Shown in pieces: positions 6,557 to 14,654 of a stretch of DNA of 34,100 nt; position 1 is the stretch's first letter, and the number at the start of each line of letters is the position of its first letter. The notes under the pieces are model-generated. The model was not told where the DNA came from, did no database searches, and worked only from the letters and a program-made list of their open reading frames with translations. The stretch covers positions 1-34,100 of the forward strand of contig JAGXFG010000074.1 in NCBI GenBank assembly GCA_024637395.1, given 5' to 3'. Position numbers and translations under genes: made by a program. The DNA is from Burkholderiaceae bacterium (GTDB taxonomy: Bacteria; Pseudomonadota; Gammaproteobacteria; Burkholderiales; Burkholderiaceae_E).

Positions 6557-8497
6557 TCACGCCAGCCGGGGCGGGAGCGGGCAATCAAGAACACCCGCAA
6601 ACGCTCGCAATACCTCCATCTCGAGGGGCGATTCGCGCTGATCGTTCCAGACGCTGGCGGCACAGGCCTTGATCAATCCGGACTTCGCCAGGGGCGTCAA
6701 CTGCTCCAGCTTTGCGAGCGCCAGATCGAGGTCGGAAATCCTGATTTGATCCCTTGCCAGCAGGGTAAGTTGGCCTGACCCAATTGCGGCCACTGCCGCG
6801 GCAAACGCCTTCTCCACCGCGCCTTGGTCCTCGCTGCCGGCATGGGCCATCAACGAGAGCACGAGCTCGACGTCGCTCCGGCAACGCTCCAGATCCAGAT
6901 TGCCCGCCTTGGTCGGTGCCGACTTCAGGAACTGCCCGTCGAGGTGATTGAACAGAATCTTCTGCAAGGACCATTCCAGCAGGTCGATCCTGGAGTCCAT
7001 TTCGATCAAGGCAATCAAATTTTCCCGAAAAGACCGGTACTGTCTAAGCGACAACTGCTTGAGAGCGGGAATGGCAATATCAATAAGTGGCAAGCGGTAC
7101 TTGAAATCCAGCACATCCATGCGCGCCGTCAACGCCAGTGTCAGTTGGTAGACATCGGCATCGGCGTGAGCCTGCAATTGCTGGAATTGTCTGGCACGAA
7201 TCTCTTGCCCCTTGTCCAGCGCCAGGGCATAGATGATTGCGCGAGCCCCGTGCGGGTCGCGAGCGGCGTCCCGAATGTCACCGGACAAGTCGGACAACAG
7301 CGAGCGGGCGTAGTCGATGGTTTCCTGTTGCGGAATCCCGAAGCGATCGATTGCGCTCATCACACCTGCCACGCCGACCCCGGCGGCGATCACGGCGGCG
7401 TCCCGGACGGCCTCATCGCGCGCCTTGACGTCGCCTTGAGCGACCGGACCTTCCTCCCGCTCGGCAGCCGGCGGCGGCGAGAAATCGTACTTGCCGTCCC
7501 AGTGAGGATCGATGCGCAGAATGCGCTGCGCCAGGGGCGGGTGGGTCGCCGACAACCACTGCATGGCACCGCCAATGCCTTGCGCAAAGAAGGCGTGGCT
7601 GACCTCTGCGGCACCGGGATGTTCCAGTCTTGACCCGGCTTCCAGCCCGCCGATCCGCTTCAACGCCCCCCCAATCCCATTGGGATTGCGCGTAAATTGA
7701 ACTGCCGAGGCATCGGCCAGGTATTCCCGCTGCCGGCTTACCGCCGCCTTGATCAACGAGCCAAAAAAGGTGCCCGCGAAACCGATGACCATCAAGCCAA
7801 TCCCGAGGGCGAGGATGGCGCCTCCGTTCTTGTCGTTACCACGACGACGCCCCGACAGTGCGGTTGAATAGAGCAGGTAATAGCCCAGCATCCCCAGGAC
7901 CAGGATCCCGTTCAAGGCACCGATGAGGCGCAGGTTGAGCCGCATATCGCCATTGAAAATATGACTGAATTCATGAGCGATGATCCCCTGCAGTTGCTCG
8001 CGATTCAGATTTTCGACGGCTCCTTGGGTGATGCCAATTACGGCGTCGCGCGGCGAGAACCCGGCCGCGAAGGCATTGATTCCGGGCTCATTCTCGAGCA
8101 GATAGACGGGCGGCGCTGGTGTGCCGGAGGCGATCGCCATTTCCTCGACCACGTTTAGCAGTCTGCGGTGTTGGGGGTCTTGCGAGTTGCGCGGTATCAG
8201 TCTTGCGCCGAGCGCGTCCGCGACCACTTTGCCACCACCGGATAAAGCCATCATCTTGTAGAGGCTGCCGGCCAACACCACGACGCCGACACCGATGCTG
8301 ACCTCGGCAAATGTTTTCCAGTCCATTTGCAGCAGCAGAGTCTGGCCATCACCCAATTGCTCGCTTTTGATGGCGCCAAAGACGATCATGACCAGCAGGT
8401 TGGTCATGACGATCAGCGAGATCACTGCCAGGGCAAACAGGATAACGAGCACGGTCGTGCTCCGGCGCACCCGGTCCTGCGATTCAAAGAAGTTCAT
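6557..8497 (-). CDS. HtpX-like M48 membrane metalloprotease with long C-terminal extension
   Basis: A 646-residue protein. Two N-terminal membrane helices (about 15-40 and 63-83) precede an M48 peptidase domain with the zinc motif HEFSH (His175, Glu176, His179) and a third ligand in REYLADASA (Glu258). Two more helices (about 193-213 and 228-250) lie between. The domain ends near ATHPPLAQRI. E. coli HtpX is under 300 residues, whereas this protein has some 300 extra residues after the peptidase, mostly helical and without a recognised motif. HtpX proteases degrade damaged membrane proteins. The gene follows lemA by 29 bases with only a weak ribosome-binding site, suggesting coupling. LemA plus long M48 pairs are a recurrent arrangement. 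An operator resembling those of CsoR precedes the pair. Confidence 0.85.
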   Translation of the reverse strand: MNFFESQDRVRRSTTVLVILFALAVISLIVMTNLLVMIVFGAIKSEQLGDGQTLLLQMDWKTFAEVSIGVGVVVLAGSLYKMMALSGGGKVVADALGARLIPRNSQDPQHRRLLNVVEEMAIASGTPAPPVYLLENEPGINAFAAGFSPRDAVIGITQGAVENLNREQLQGIIAHEFSHIFNGDMRLNLRLIGALNGILVLGMLGYYLLYSTALSGRRRGNDKNGGAILALGIGLMVIGFAGTFFGSLIKAAVSRQREYLADASAVQFTRNPNGIGGALKRIGGLEAGSRLEHPGAAEVSHAFFAQGIGGAMQWLSATHPPLAQRILRIDPHWDGKYDFSPPPAAEREEGPVAQGDVKARDEAVRDAAVIAAGVGVAGVMSAIDRFGIPQQETIDYARSLLSDLSGDIRDAARDPHGARAIIYALALDKGQEIRARQFQQLQAHADADVYQLTLALTARMDVLDFKYRLPLIDIAIPALKQLSLRQYRSFRENLIALIEMDSRIDLLEWSLQKILFNHLDGQFLKSAPTKAGNLDLERCRSDVELVLSLMAHAGSEDQGAVEKAFAAAVAAIGSGQLTLLARDQIRISDLDLALAKLEQLTPLAKSGLIKACAASVWNDQRESPLEMEVLRAFAGVLDCPLPPRLA

Positions 8498-8526
8498 TGC
8501 GTGAACGGCGGCATGAACAGACGCCT

Positions 8527-9129
8527 TCAGAACGTGACTTTGGGCGCAGCCTGAATGGCCGCTGTGTCCTCGAATTCCAGCAGCGTGGCGTCGGCCTGGT
8601 GCCCGAACCGGGCGGCAAAGAGGGCCGGCGGGAAGGATTGTTTGTAGGTGTTGTAGAGCATCGCCTGATCATTGAACGCCTGGCGCGCAAAGGAAACCTT
8701 GTTCTCGGTGCTGGTCAGTTCTTCGCTCAACTGCATCATGTTCTGGTTGGCTTTGAGATCCGGATAGGCCTCCATCACCATCCTCATATTCATCATCGCG
8801 CCAGCCAGTTTGCCCTCGGCCCCGACCAGGTTCTTCATCGCCGTTGGATCGCCGGGAGTCGCCGCCGCGCTCGACAGCATGCCTGAGGCTTCATTGCGCG
8901 CGTTGACCACCGCTTCGAGCGTTTCGCGTTCGTGTTTGATATAGCCTTTCGCGGTCTCGACCAGATTCGGGATCAAGTCGTAACGTCGCTTTAGCTGTAC
9001 CTCGATCTGGGCAAAGGCGTTCTTGTAGCGATTTCTTAGCGAAACCAGGTTGTTGAAGATTGCGATCACATAAAAAACGATCAGTGCGATGACAACCAGG
9101 ATCGCGACGACGACTAGGGTGGTGTCCAT
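8527..9129 (-). CDS. lemA: LemA family membrane protein
   Basis: A 200-residue protein with one N-terminal membrane helix (about 4-25) followed by long helices containing the LemA signatures NNLVSLRNRYKNAFAQIEVQ, LKRRYDLIPNLVETAKGY and FPDLKAN-like YPDLKANQNM. LemA proteins are single-pass envelope proteins of unclear biochemical role that recur beside HtpX-type M48 proteases. AGAGG about 10 bases upstream supports the start. The gene is first in the lemA-htpX unit, with a 5' region of about 80 bases that begins at a CsoR-like palindrome. Confidence 0.93.
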   Translation of the reverse strand: MDTTLVVVAILVVIALIVFYVIAIFNNLVSLRNRYKNAFAQIEVQLKRRYDLIPNLVETAKGYIKHERETLEAVVNARNEASGMLSSAAATPGDPTAMKNLVGAEGKLAGAMMNMRMVMEAYPDLKANQNMMQLSEELTSTENKVSFARQAFNDQAMLYNTYKQSFPPALFAARFGHQADATLLEFEDTAAIQAAPKVTF

Positions 9130-9209
9130 CTGTTCTTACCTCTTGTTTGGTCGGTAGGTGATCTCACCAGGGTAGACCGGATTCACTTGGTCGCTCGGCT
9201 CATCACTAC

Positions 9210-9230
9210 ACTATACCCTACTGGGGTATA
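9210..9230 (-). promoter_or_regulatory. CsoR-like operator overlapping a -10 element in front of lemA-htpX
   Basis: TATACCCTACTGGGGTATA (9212-9230) has 7-base inverted arms (TATACCC/GGGTATA) and closely resembles known CsoR operators of the ATACCC-N-GGGTAT type. On the minus strand a TATAGT -10-like hexamer (9210-9215) overlaps one arm, placing a start site near 9203, about 75 bases before the lemA ATG. It lies downstream of the convergently ordered gene that ends at 9264, so lemA-htpX is the only sensible target. Confidence 0.65.
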
Positions 9231-9263
9231 AAGCGATGTTCCCGTCACCGACTGGTGCCGCTG

Positions 9264-10190
9264 CTACGCGCTGCACCCGGGCCCGCTCGGCGCCGCGCGC
9301 GAGCCGGGCCCATCGCCCCGGCCGGCGACGTTGGCGCGCCAGCCGCTGGCGCTGGAATATTTCGCGCTCAGCACGACACGCGGATCGAGCTGCGCCCATT
9401 CCCGTTTCGTGGTGCTCTTGAAGAACACCGCGCTCAAACGATATTGATCGGCAAACCAGTGCGCGTTGAAGGCCAGGGCCTCACCGTACAAGTCATCCTC
9501 GCTCAAGCCCTGTGCGGCGCCCAACGCGAGCAGACCGAGCAGCGCGGAGCCGTGGTTGCAGTCCTGGAAGAAGGTTGAGTTGTCGCAGCAGGGGCGATAG
9601 GTGGCGCGGGCCACCCGTGCGGCGCGGGCGTCCTGCTCCGGGGTGAGTACGACGATCGCGTGGTGGTTGAAGTCGAAACCCCCGTTCGGGGCCGTGCCAA
9701 GCGTCCAGCCGCCGACCGATGCAAAGCCAAAACGCATCCGTCCGTTAATAGGACTGTTGTTGTTGGCGCGCATCCGGTTGGCCAGCCCGACCGGCCACAG
9801 CAGATTGACATATAGAGCGGCATTTTCCCGCGTGAGGACGATGGGCTCCAGCGCCGGGCTTTTCAGGGCTGCTTCCAGCTCGCCGGGAATCCCGCCGCGC
9901 CGCGCGTAAATGGCGCGGAGCTTCTCCGGAACCAGCACCTGGGCGCGCACCAGTCGCACCAGGCTGTCACCGAGAACAATACGGCTGGTGTGGTCCGCGG
10001 CGCTCGGATCGGCCGCTGCGCTCACGGTCGCCGGAGTGAGCAGCGCGCGCCCGCCAACCACCACCGCGGCGGCGAGCGTAAGAGAGCCGCCCAGCACCAA
10101 GCGACGATCCGGGCGATATGCCGTCCCCGTCTGCCCGCGCGGCCAGCGATGCTCGCCCGCCTCGGCCGGCACAGTGCCGGGCGGCTTCAT
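9264..10190 (-). CDS. Exported protein with a CCx8CxH motif, unknown function, last gene of the ccm operon
   Basis: A 308-residue protein not recognised as any characterised family. An Arg-Arg pair (29-30, DRRLVLGG) followed by a hydrophobic stretch (31-50) looks like a Tat-type signal or an N-terminal anchor. The middle contains FNHHAIVVLTPEQDARAA (His176/177), then RPCCDNSTFFQDCNHG (Cys201, Cys202, Cys211, His213), then a helical LLGLLALGAAQGLSEDDLYG segment. The clustered Cys and His residues suggest a metal, haem or disulfide site outside the cytoplasm. The C-terminal 25 residues are Gly/Ala/Pro-rich. Its ATG overlaps the ccmI stop (ATGA at 10187-10190), so it is translated with ccmF-H-I. 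A role in cytochrome c or copper maturation is a guess from position. Confidence 0.8.
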   Translation of the reverse strand: MKPPGTVPAEAGEHRWPRGQTGTAYRPDRRLVLGGSLTLAAAVVVGGRALLTPATVSAAADPSAADHTSRIVLGDSLVRLVRAQVLVPEKLRAIYARRGGIPGELEAALKSPALEPIVLTRENAALYVNLLWPVGLANRMRANNNSPINGRMRFGFASVGGWTLGTAPNGGFDFNHHAIVVLTPEQDARAARVARATYRPCCDNSTFFQDCNHGSALLGLLALGAAQGLSEDDLYGEALAFNAHWFADQYRLSAVFFKSTTKREWAQLDPRVVLSAKYSSASGWRANVAGRGDGPGSRAAPSGPGCSA

Positions 10191-11092
10191 GGCCGCTGCG
10201 CGTTGCGCGGCGCTTTTTGCTCCGGAGCGACCGCTTTCGCCGACATTGCACCCGCACTCGCCAGGCTCTTGGCTTCCTCAATGCCCGACGCGATCGAGCG
10301 AGCAAACTCGGAGTCCGCCGGGACGGCGCGCACCACACGCTCCCAGTGATTGACCGCTGTCTTGAAGTCTTTCTTGTTAAAGGCGATGGTTCCGGCCAGC
10401 GCCAACGCCTTGATGTTGTCGGGGTCGACCACCAGTGCGCGCGCCACCAGTTGCTCTGGTTCGCCCTGGAGGTTGCGCCCATTGGCCATGGCGAGCGAAT
10501 CCGCATAATCGGCCAGCAACCCCGCATCAGCCGGCAAGACGGCCACCGACTTCGCGTATGCCGCGCTCGCCGCAGCGAAGTTCCCCTGCATCGACTGCGT
10601 CCGCGCCAGCATGGCCCAGCCCGCGCCGTCGTCGGGATTCGCCGCCAAGTCCTTGGTCAGCTGCGCGATCGCCTCGTCGATATTGTGCGGACCGATCACA
10701 TTCGGATCTGCCGCCGCTTGCGGGGAGAGCGCCGCCGGATTGCCGAAAGTGAAATACAGGTAGCCGGCCAACAACGGTACTGCAATCGCCGCGGCAACCG
10801 CGGCAACGCGGGAGGCGATGCGCATGGGGGCACCGGCTCGCGCCGCGGCTTCCGGCACGTCTTCCAGGACCCGGCGTTCGAGTTCGCCGCGCGCATCATC
10901 GTACTGTGCCGTGGCCAGTCTACCGGCGCGGTGCTCTTCCTCGAGTTCCACGAGTTGATCGCGATAGACCGAGACATTGAGCGTGGCGGATGAACCGCCG
11001 CCCGCTGCCGCCCCCTTCCTGAGCAGCGGCAAGGCCACGAACAAGGTCGCGATGACGATGAAGGCTCCAGCAATGATCCAGAATGTTGTCAC
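10187..11092 (-). CDS. ccmI: Cytochrome c maturation protein CcmI (TPR protein)
   Basis: A 301-residue protein with an N-terminal membrane helix (TTFWIIAGAFIVIATLFVALPLL), the CcmI-type segment NVSVYRDQLVELEEEHRAGRL, a second membrane helix near residue 110, and a C-terminal periplasmic TPR region (about 150-290, with repeats such as GAGWAMLARTQSMQGNFAAA). CcmI holds the C-terminal tail of apocytochrome c and passes it to CcmFH for haem attachment. The start is the GTG at 11092: it overlaps the ccmH stop (GTGA) and has GGAG 6 bases upstream. An open frame continues to 11713, but that part is antisense or out of frame with ccmH and ccmF and is not used. It is coupled by ATGA to the next gene. 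Confidence 0.9.
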   Translation of the reverse strand: MTTFWIIAGAFIVIATLFVALPLLRKGAAAGGGSSATLNVSVYRDQLVELEEEHRAGRLATAQYDDARGELERRVLEDVPEAAARAGAPMRIASRVAAVAAAIAVPLLAGYLYFTFGNPAALSPQAAADPNVIGPHNIDEAIAQLTKDLAANPDDGAGWAMLARTQSMQGNFAAASAAYAKSVAVLPADAGLLADYADSLAMANGRNLQGEPEQLVARALVVDPDNIKALALAGTIAFNKKDFKTAVNHWERVVRAVPADSEFARSIASGIEEAKSLASAGAMSAKAVAPEQKAPRNAQRP

Positions 11093-11613
11093 GTTGGCTC
11101 CGTTTCCTGTTTGGTTCCGAGCAGGTCCTTCGCTCGCGCCTGAGCAGCTGCACCCAAGGGAGGCTGCACCGACCCTTTTGGACGGCGCGCAAGGTTGCGC
11201 ATTAACACGATAATTCCCAGCAACAAGAGAAGCGCCGGGCCCGACCACAACAGCACCGTCTTCGCCTTCAGGGGCGGGCGGTACAGCACGAAGTCGCCAT
11301 AGCGAGCGACCACGTACTCGATCACTTCGGTATCGCTGGCGCCGGCTCGCATCTTGATGCGGATTTCTTCCCGCATGTCGGCCGCCAGTTCGGCGGCCGA
11401 ATCGGCCAACGTCTGGTTCTGGCAGACCAGGCAGCGCATTTCGCCAGCGAGATTCATCATGCGTTGCTCCAATGCCGGATCGTCGGACGCGGGCAACGCC
11501 TCCTTGGCGAATCCGGTGACCGGAGTCAGCGCCACGAGTGCCGCCGCGAACAGAATGCGGAGCGCTTTGCCGGCCCGGCCCAACCGCCTGCTTGCAATGC
11601 CGCCGGTATTCAT
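11089..11613 (-). CDS. ccmH: Cytochrome c maturation protein CcmH
   Basis: A 174-residue periplasmic thioredoxin-like subunit of the haem lyase. Residues 17-36 form a signal or membrane segment. The redox motif is LVCQNQ with Cys61 and Cys64. A membrane helix lies at about 120-140, followed by a short cytoplasmic tail. CcmH reduces the CxxCH of apocytochrome c before haem attachment and is itself reduced by CcmG. It is the short, single-domain form, with the TPR part encoded separately as ccmI. ATGA overlap with ccmF and GTGA overlap with ccmI show tight coupling. Confidence 0.93.
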   Translation of the reverse strand: MNTGGIASRRLGRAGKALRILFAAALVALTPVTGFAKEALPASDDPALEQRMMNLAGEMRCLVCQNQTLADSAAELAADMREEIRIKMRAGASDTEVIEYVVARYGDFVLYRPPLKAKTVLLWSGPALLLLLGIIVLMRNLARRPKGSVQPPLGAAAQARAKDLLGTKQETEPT

Positions 11614-13613
11614 CGCACCCCCACGGCGCCGACACCGCTGGCAATGGCCTGCGGTCGTCTTGCGGGCACTGATTCCTGCACCGCAACCCGATACCGGCGG
11701 TCAAAAACGGCAAGTACGCCGCCCAACGCCATCATCAGCCAGCCATACCAGATCCACTCCACGAACGGCTTGTAGTAGACGCGCATAATCCACGTCGTCG
11801 GGTTGATCTGGTCTCCGAGGGCGACGTAAAGATCACGGGACAAGCCGCGATCGATCGCCGCCTCCGTCATGGGATTTTTCTGATCGCGGTAGGTGCGTTT
11901 CTCCGGCAACATGGTCGTCACGTTGCGGCCATCGCGCGTAACGCGAATCTCGGCGCGGGTGGCGACGTAGTTGGGGCCCCGCACCCGCGATAGGCGCTCC
12001 ATCGCGAACTGGTAGTCGCCCACATTGACGGTGTCACCCGGGCTCACGCGCACGTCCTTTTCGACTTCATAGTTCCGAACCAAGGTGGCGCCGACGATGA
12101 AGACGGCGACCCCGAGGTGCGCCAGCAACATGCCGTAGTAGCTGAGCGAATTGGTCCTGAGTTTGGCGAACAGGCTCATCCCGCCGCGCGATTGTCGCAA
12201 CCGCTCCCACAGGTCCGCCAGGCTACTGGTAACGATCCAGGTCGCGAGCAACAGTCCGAAACTCGCCCCGGCCTTCCAGCTTGCCATGGTGAACGGCAGC
12301 AGCAGTGCAGTGACCAGCGCGATGCCAAACGCCCAGCGCAGGCGCACAGCAAGATCGAGCACGGTGGCTTTCTTCCAGCGCGCCATCGGCCCGACTCCGA
12401 TGAGAAACACGATCGGAACCGTCAGCGGAATGAAGACCAGCTCGAAGTAAGGCGTTCCCACCGAAATCTTGCCGATTCCCATTGCATCGAGCACCAACGG
12501 ATACAGGGTGCCAAGCAGCACCGAACCCGCAGCGACAACCAGCATGACGTTATTGAGCAGCAGCATCGATTCCCGAGATACCTTCTCGAAACTGCCGCCC
12601 AGGCCCACCTGGCGGGCGCGGATCGCGAACAGCAGCAGCGCTCCGCCGGTGACGATACCCAGCAGCGCGAGCATGAAGACTCCGCGCCGCGGATCGGTGG
12701 CAAAGGCGTGCACCGAGGTCAGCACGCCCGAACGCACCAAAAAGGTGCCAAGCAGGCTGAAGGAAAACGCGAGAATCGCGAGGAATACGGTCCAACCCTT
12801 GAACGCGCCCCGCTTCTCGGTCACCGCCAGCGAATGGATCAGCGCCGTGCCCACCAGCCACGGAATGAAGGACGAGTTCTCGACCGGGTCCCAAAACCAC
12901 CAGCCACCCCACCCGAGCTCGTAATAGGCCCAGAAACTGCCGAGCGCCACGCCCAGCGACAGAAACATCCACGCCAGCGTGGTCCAGGGCCGCGACCACC
13001 TTGCCCAAGTCGCGTCGAGCCGACCGCTGAGCAGCGCCGCGATGGCAAAGGCAAACGCCACCGAAAAACCGACGTATCCCATGTAGAGCAAGGGGGGGTG
13101 AAGCACCATCCCGAGGTCCTGTAGAAGGGGATTCAGGTCACGCCCTTGCGTCGCGGCGGGAATCAGCCGCTCGAACGGGTTCGAGGTGGCGATCAGGAAG
13201 GTCAGAAAGCCCACGCACGTCAGTCCCATCACCCCAGTGACCCGGGCAAGGAGGTCCTCGGGCAGGTGGCGGCTGAAACGGGTCACCGCGACCGACCAAC
13301 CGGCGAGGATCAGTACCCAGAGCAGCATCGAGCCCTCGTGCCCGCCCCAGACCGCGGCAATGCGGTACTGCAGCGGTAGTTGCGTGCTCGAATTCGCTGC
13401 CACGTAGGACACCGAGAAATCATTGCTGACGAAGGCCTGTATCAGCGCGCCAAAGGCAATCGCGAGGAACAGCAATTGGCCGGCTGCCGCCGTGCTGCCG
13501 GCGCGCATCCAGGCTTGGTTGCCACGCGCGGCGCCAATCAAAGGAAAGGCACTCTGTGCCAGGGCAAGAACGAGCGCGAGGATCAGGGCGAGATGTCCGA
13601 GTTCGGGAATCAT
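11610..13613 (-). CDS. ccmF: Cytochrome c haem lyase subunit CcmF
   Basis: A 667-residue polytopic membrane protein with the tryptophan-rich haem-binding motif WGGWWFWDPVENSSFIPWL, the conserved WGGHEGSMLLWVLILAGW segment and histidines such as those in HPPLLYMGYVGF. CcmF forms with CcmH and CcmI the system I module that attaches haem to apocytochrome c in the periplasm. Length is normal for the family. Start ATG at 13613; its stop overlaps the ccmH start (ATGA). The haem-delivery genes ccmA to ccmE are not in this window, so they must lie elsewhere in the genome. Confidence 0.96.
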   Translation of the reverse strand: MIPELGHLALILALVLALAQSAFPLIGAARGNQAWMRAGSTAAAGQLLFLAIAFGALIQAFVSNDFSVSYVAANSSTQLPLQYRIAAVWGGHEGSMLLWVLILAGWSVAVTRFSRHLPEDLLARVTGVMGLTCVGFLTFLIATSNPFERLIPAATQGRDLNPLLQDLGMVLHPPLLYMGYVGFSVAFAFAIAALLSGRLDATWARWSRPWTTLAWMFLSLGVALGSFWAYYELGWGGWWFWDPVENSSFIPWLVGTALIHSLAVTEKRGAFKGWTVFLAILAFSFSLLGTFLVRSGVLTSVHAFATDPRRGVFMLALLGIVTGGALLLFAIRARQVGLGGSFEKVSRESMLLLNNVMLVVAAGSVLLGTLYPLVLDAMGIGKISVGTPYFELVFIPLTVPIVFLIGVGPMARWKKATVLDLAVRLRWAFGIALVTALLLPFTMASWKAGASFGLLLATWIVTSSLADLWERLRQSRGGMSLFAKLRTNSLSYYGMLLAHLGVAVFIVGATLVRNYEVEKDVRVSPGDTVNVGDYQFAMERLSRVRGPNYVATRAEIRVTRDGRNVTTMLPEKRTYRDQKNPMTEAAIDRGLSRDLYVALGDQINPTTWIMRVYYKPFVEWIWYGWLMMALGGVLAVFDRRYRVAVQESVPARRPQAIASGVGAVGVR

Positions 13614-13631
13614 CGTTAGAACACTCCCGGC

Positions 13632-13823
13632 TTAGTGGCGGTGACCGGCGTGGTCATCGGCCGGGGAATTCGTTGCTGTTCGAGCATCCGCCGGACGCTT
13701 GTCGTCTGAGCCGTGCCCGCCGCCGCAGCAGCCGCCGCCACCGCCGTGACCGCCTCGGCGCATTACCAAAACCATGGCGATGCCGAACACCAGCCAAACC
13801 CAGTTCTGCGCTAACCATTCCAT
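13632..13823 (-). CDS. Small membrane protein with Gly/His/Cys-rich tail, unknown function
   Basis: A 63-residue protein: one N-terminal membrane helix (MEWLAQNWVWLVFGIAMVLVM), then GGHGGGGGCCGGGHG (residues 24-38) with a vicinal Cys pair flanked by His, then a polar tail ending DDHAGHRH. The arrangement looks like a membrane-tethered metal- or thiol-binding peptide, and it resembles small DUF2933-type proteins seen near copper genes (resemblance only). GAGG about 8 bases upstream supports the ATG at 13823. It sits between ccdA and ccmF on the same strand, 18 bases before ccmF, which implies co-transcription and a possible role in haem or copper handling. Confidence 0.75.
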   Translation of the reverse strand: MEWLAQNWVWLVFGIAMVLVMRRGGHGGGGGCCGGGHGSDDKRPADARTATNSPADDHAGHRH

Positions 13824-13913
13824 GTCTTTTCCTCAGTTGTGGGACCGCAAGCCAAAGGTCTGCGACCTCGTTTCATGTGCGATGCTCGTGGGGGAATCGG
13901 GACCATCGGTGAC

Positions 13914-14654
13914 TCATCCAATCGTCTGGAAGAACGGAAAGGTCTTGAGCAGCCAGAACCCGAACGTCGAGAGCATCCCCGTAATCATGGCCACACCCAT
14001 GAGGATCATTCCCACGCCGGCGCCGACCTGCAGCCATCGGCCGGTCTTGCGCAGCGCCTTCAGGCGATCGAGCATGGCGTCGGTGAACACCGCAGTCGCC
14101 ATGAACGGAATCCCCAGTCCGAGCGAGTACGCGGCGAGCAGTGCCACCCCGCTCTTGACAGTGGTTGTAGCCGCGCCGATGGTCAGGATTCCGCCCAGCA
14201 CCGGACCGATGCAGGGTGTCCAGCCGAAGGCAAAGGCGAGGCCGATCAGGTAAGCGCCCAACGGACGAGCGCCCTTCACCTCAATGCGAAAGCGCAGGTC
14301 GCGGTGCAACCAGGGCAGATTCAGCGCGCCGACCATGAACAGGCCGAATACGATGACGATGAGGCCGCCCAGGATGTTGGCCTCATAGCGGTAGCGCAAC
14401 AGCAATTGCCCCAGCGACGATGCCCCCGCGCCCAGCGCCACGAAGACCGTCGAAAATCCGGCCACGAAACAGAAGCTCAGCCAGAGCGCCGACAGGCGCC
14501 GCAGGCGCTTGCTCGCACCATCAGCGCGCGCCAGGTTGCCGCCCGCGACGTACGAGACGTAACCGGGCACCAGCGGCAGGACGCAGGGCGACAGGAACGA
14601 AATGATCCCGGCGCCAAGCGCCGTCGCCAGCGCGATGGTCGAAAGATCGCTCAT
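13914..14654 (-). CDS. ccdA: Thiol-disulfide interchange membrane protein CcdA
   Basis: A 246-residue membrane protein with about six helices of the DsbD/CcdA type. The redox cysteines lie in ISFLSPCVLPLVPGYVSY (Cys24) and FGWTPCIGPVLGGIL. CcdA carries electrons from cytoplasmic thioredoxin across the membrane to periplasmic CcmG, keeping apocytochrome c thiols reduced. The ATG at 14654 overlaps the ccmG stop (ATGA), a pairing that supports the functional link. An open frame extends to 14786 but is excluded because it overlaps ccmG and lacks family similarity. Confidence 0.93.
   Translation of the reverse strand: MSDLSTIALATALGAGIISFLSPCVLPLVPGYVSYVAGGNLARADGASKRLRRLSALWLSFCFVAGFSTVFVALGAGASSLGQLLLRYRYEANILGGLIVIVFGLFMVGALNLPWLHRDLRFRIEVKGARPLGAYLIGLAFAFGWTPCIGPVLGGILTIGAATTTVKSGVALLAAYSLGLGIPFMATAVFTDAMLDRLKALRKTGRWLQVGAGVGMILMGVAMITGMLSTFGFWLLKTFPFFQTIG

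Noticed and set aside
11093-11713. Long N-terminal extension of ccmI
   Set aside because: The extension lies over ccmH and the end of ccmF in another frame; the GTG at 11092 overlaps the ccmH stop and has its own ribosome-binding site.
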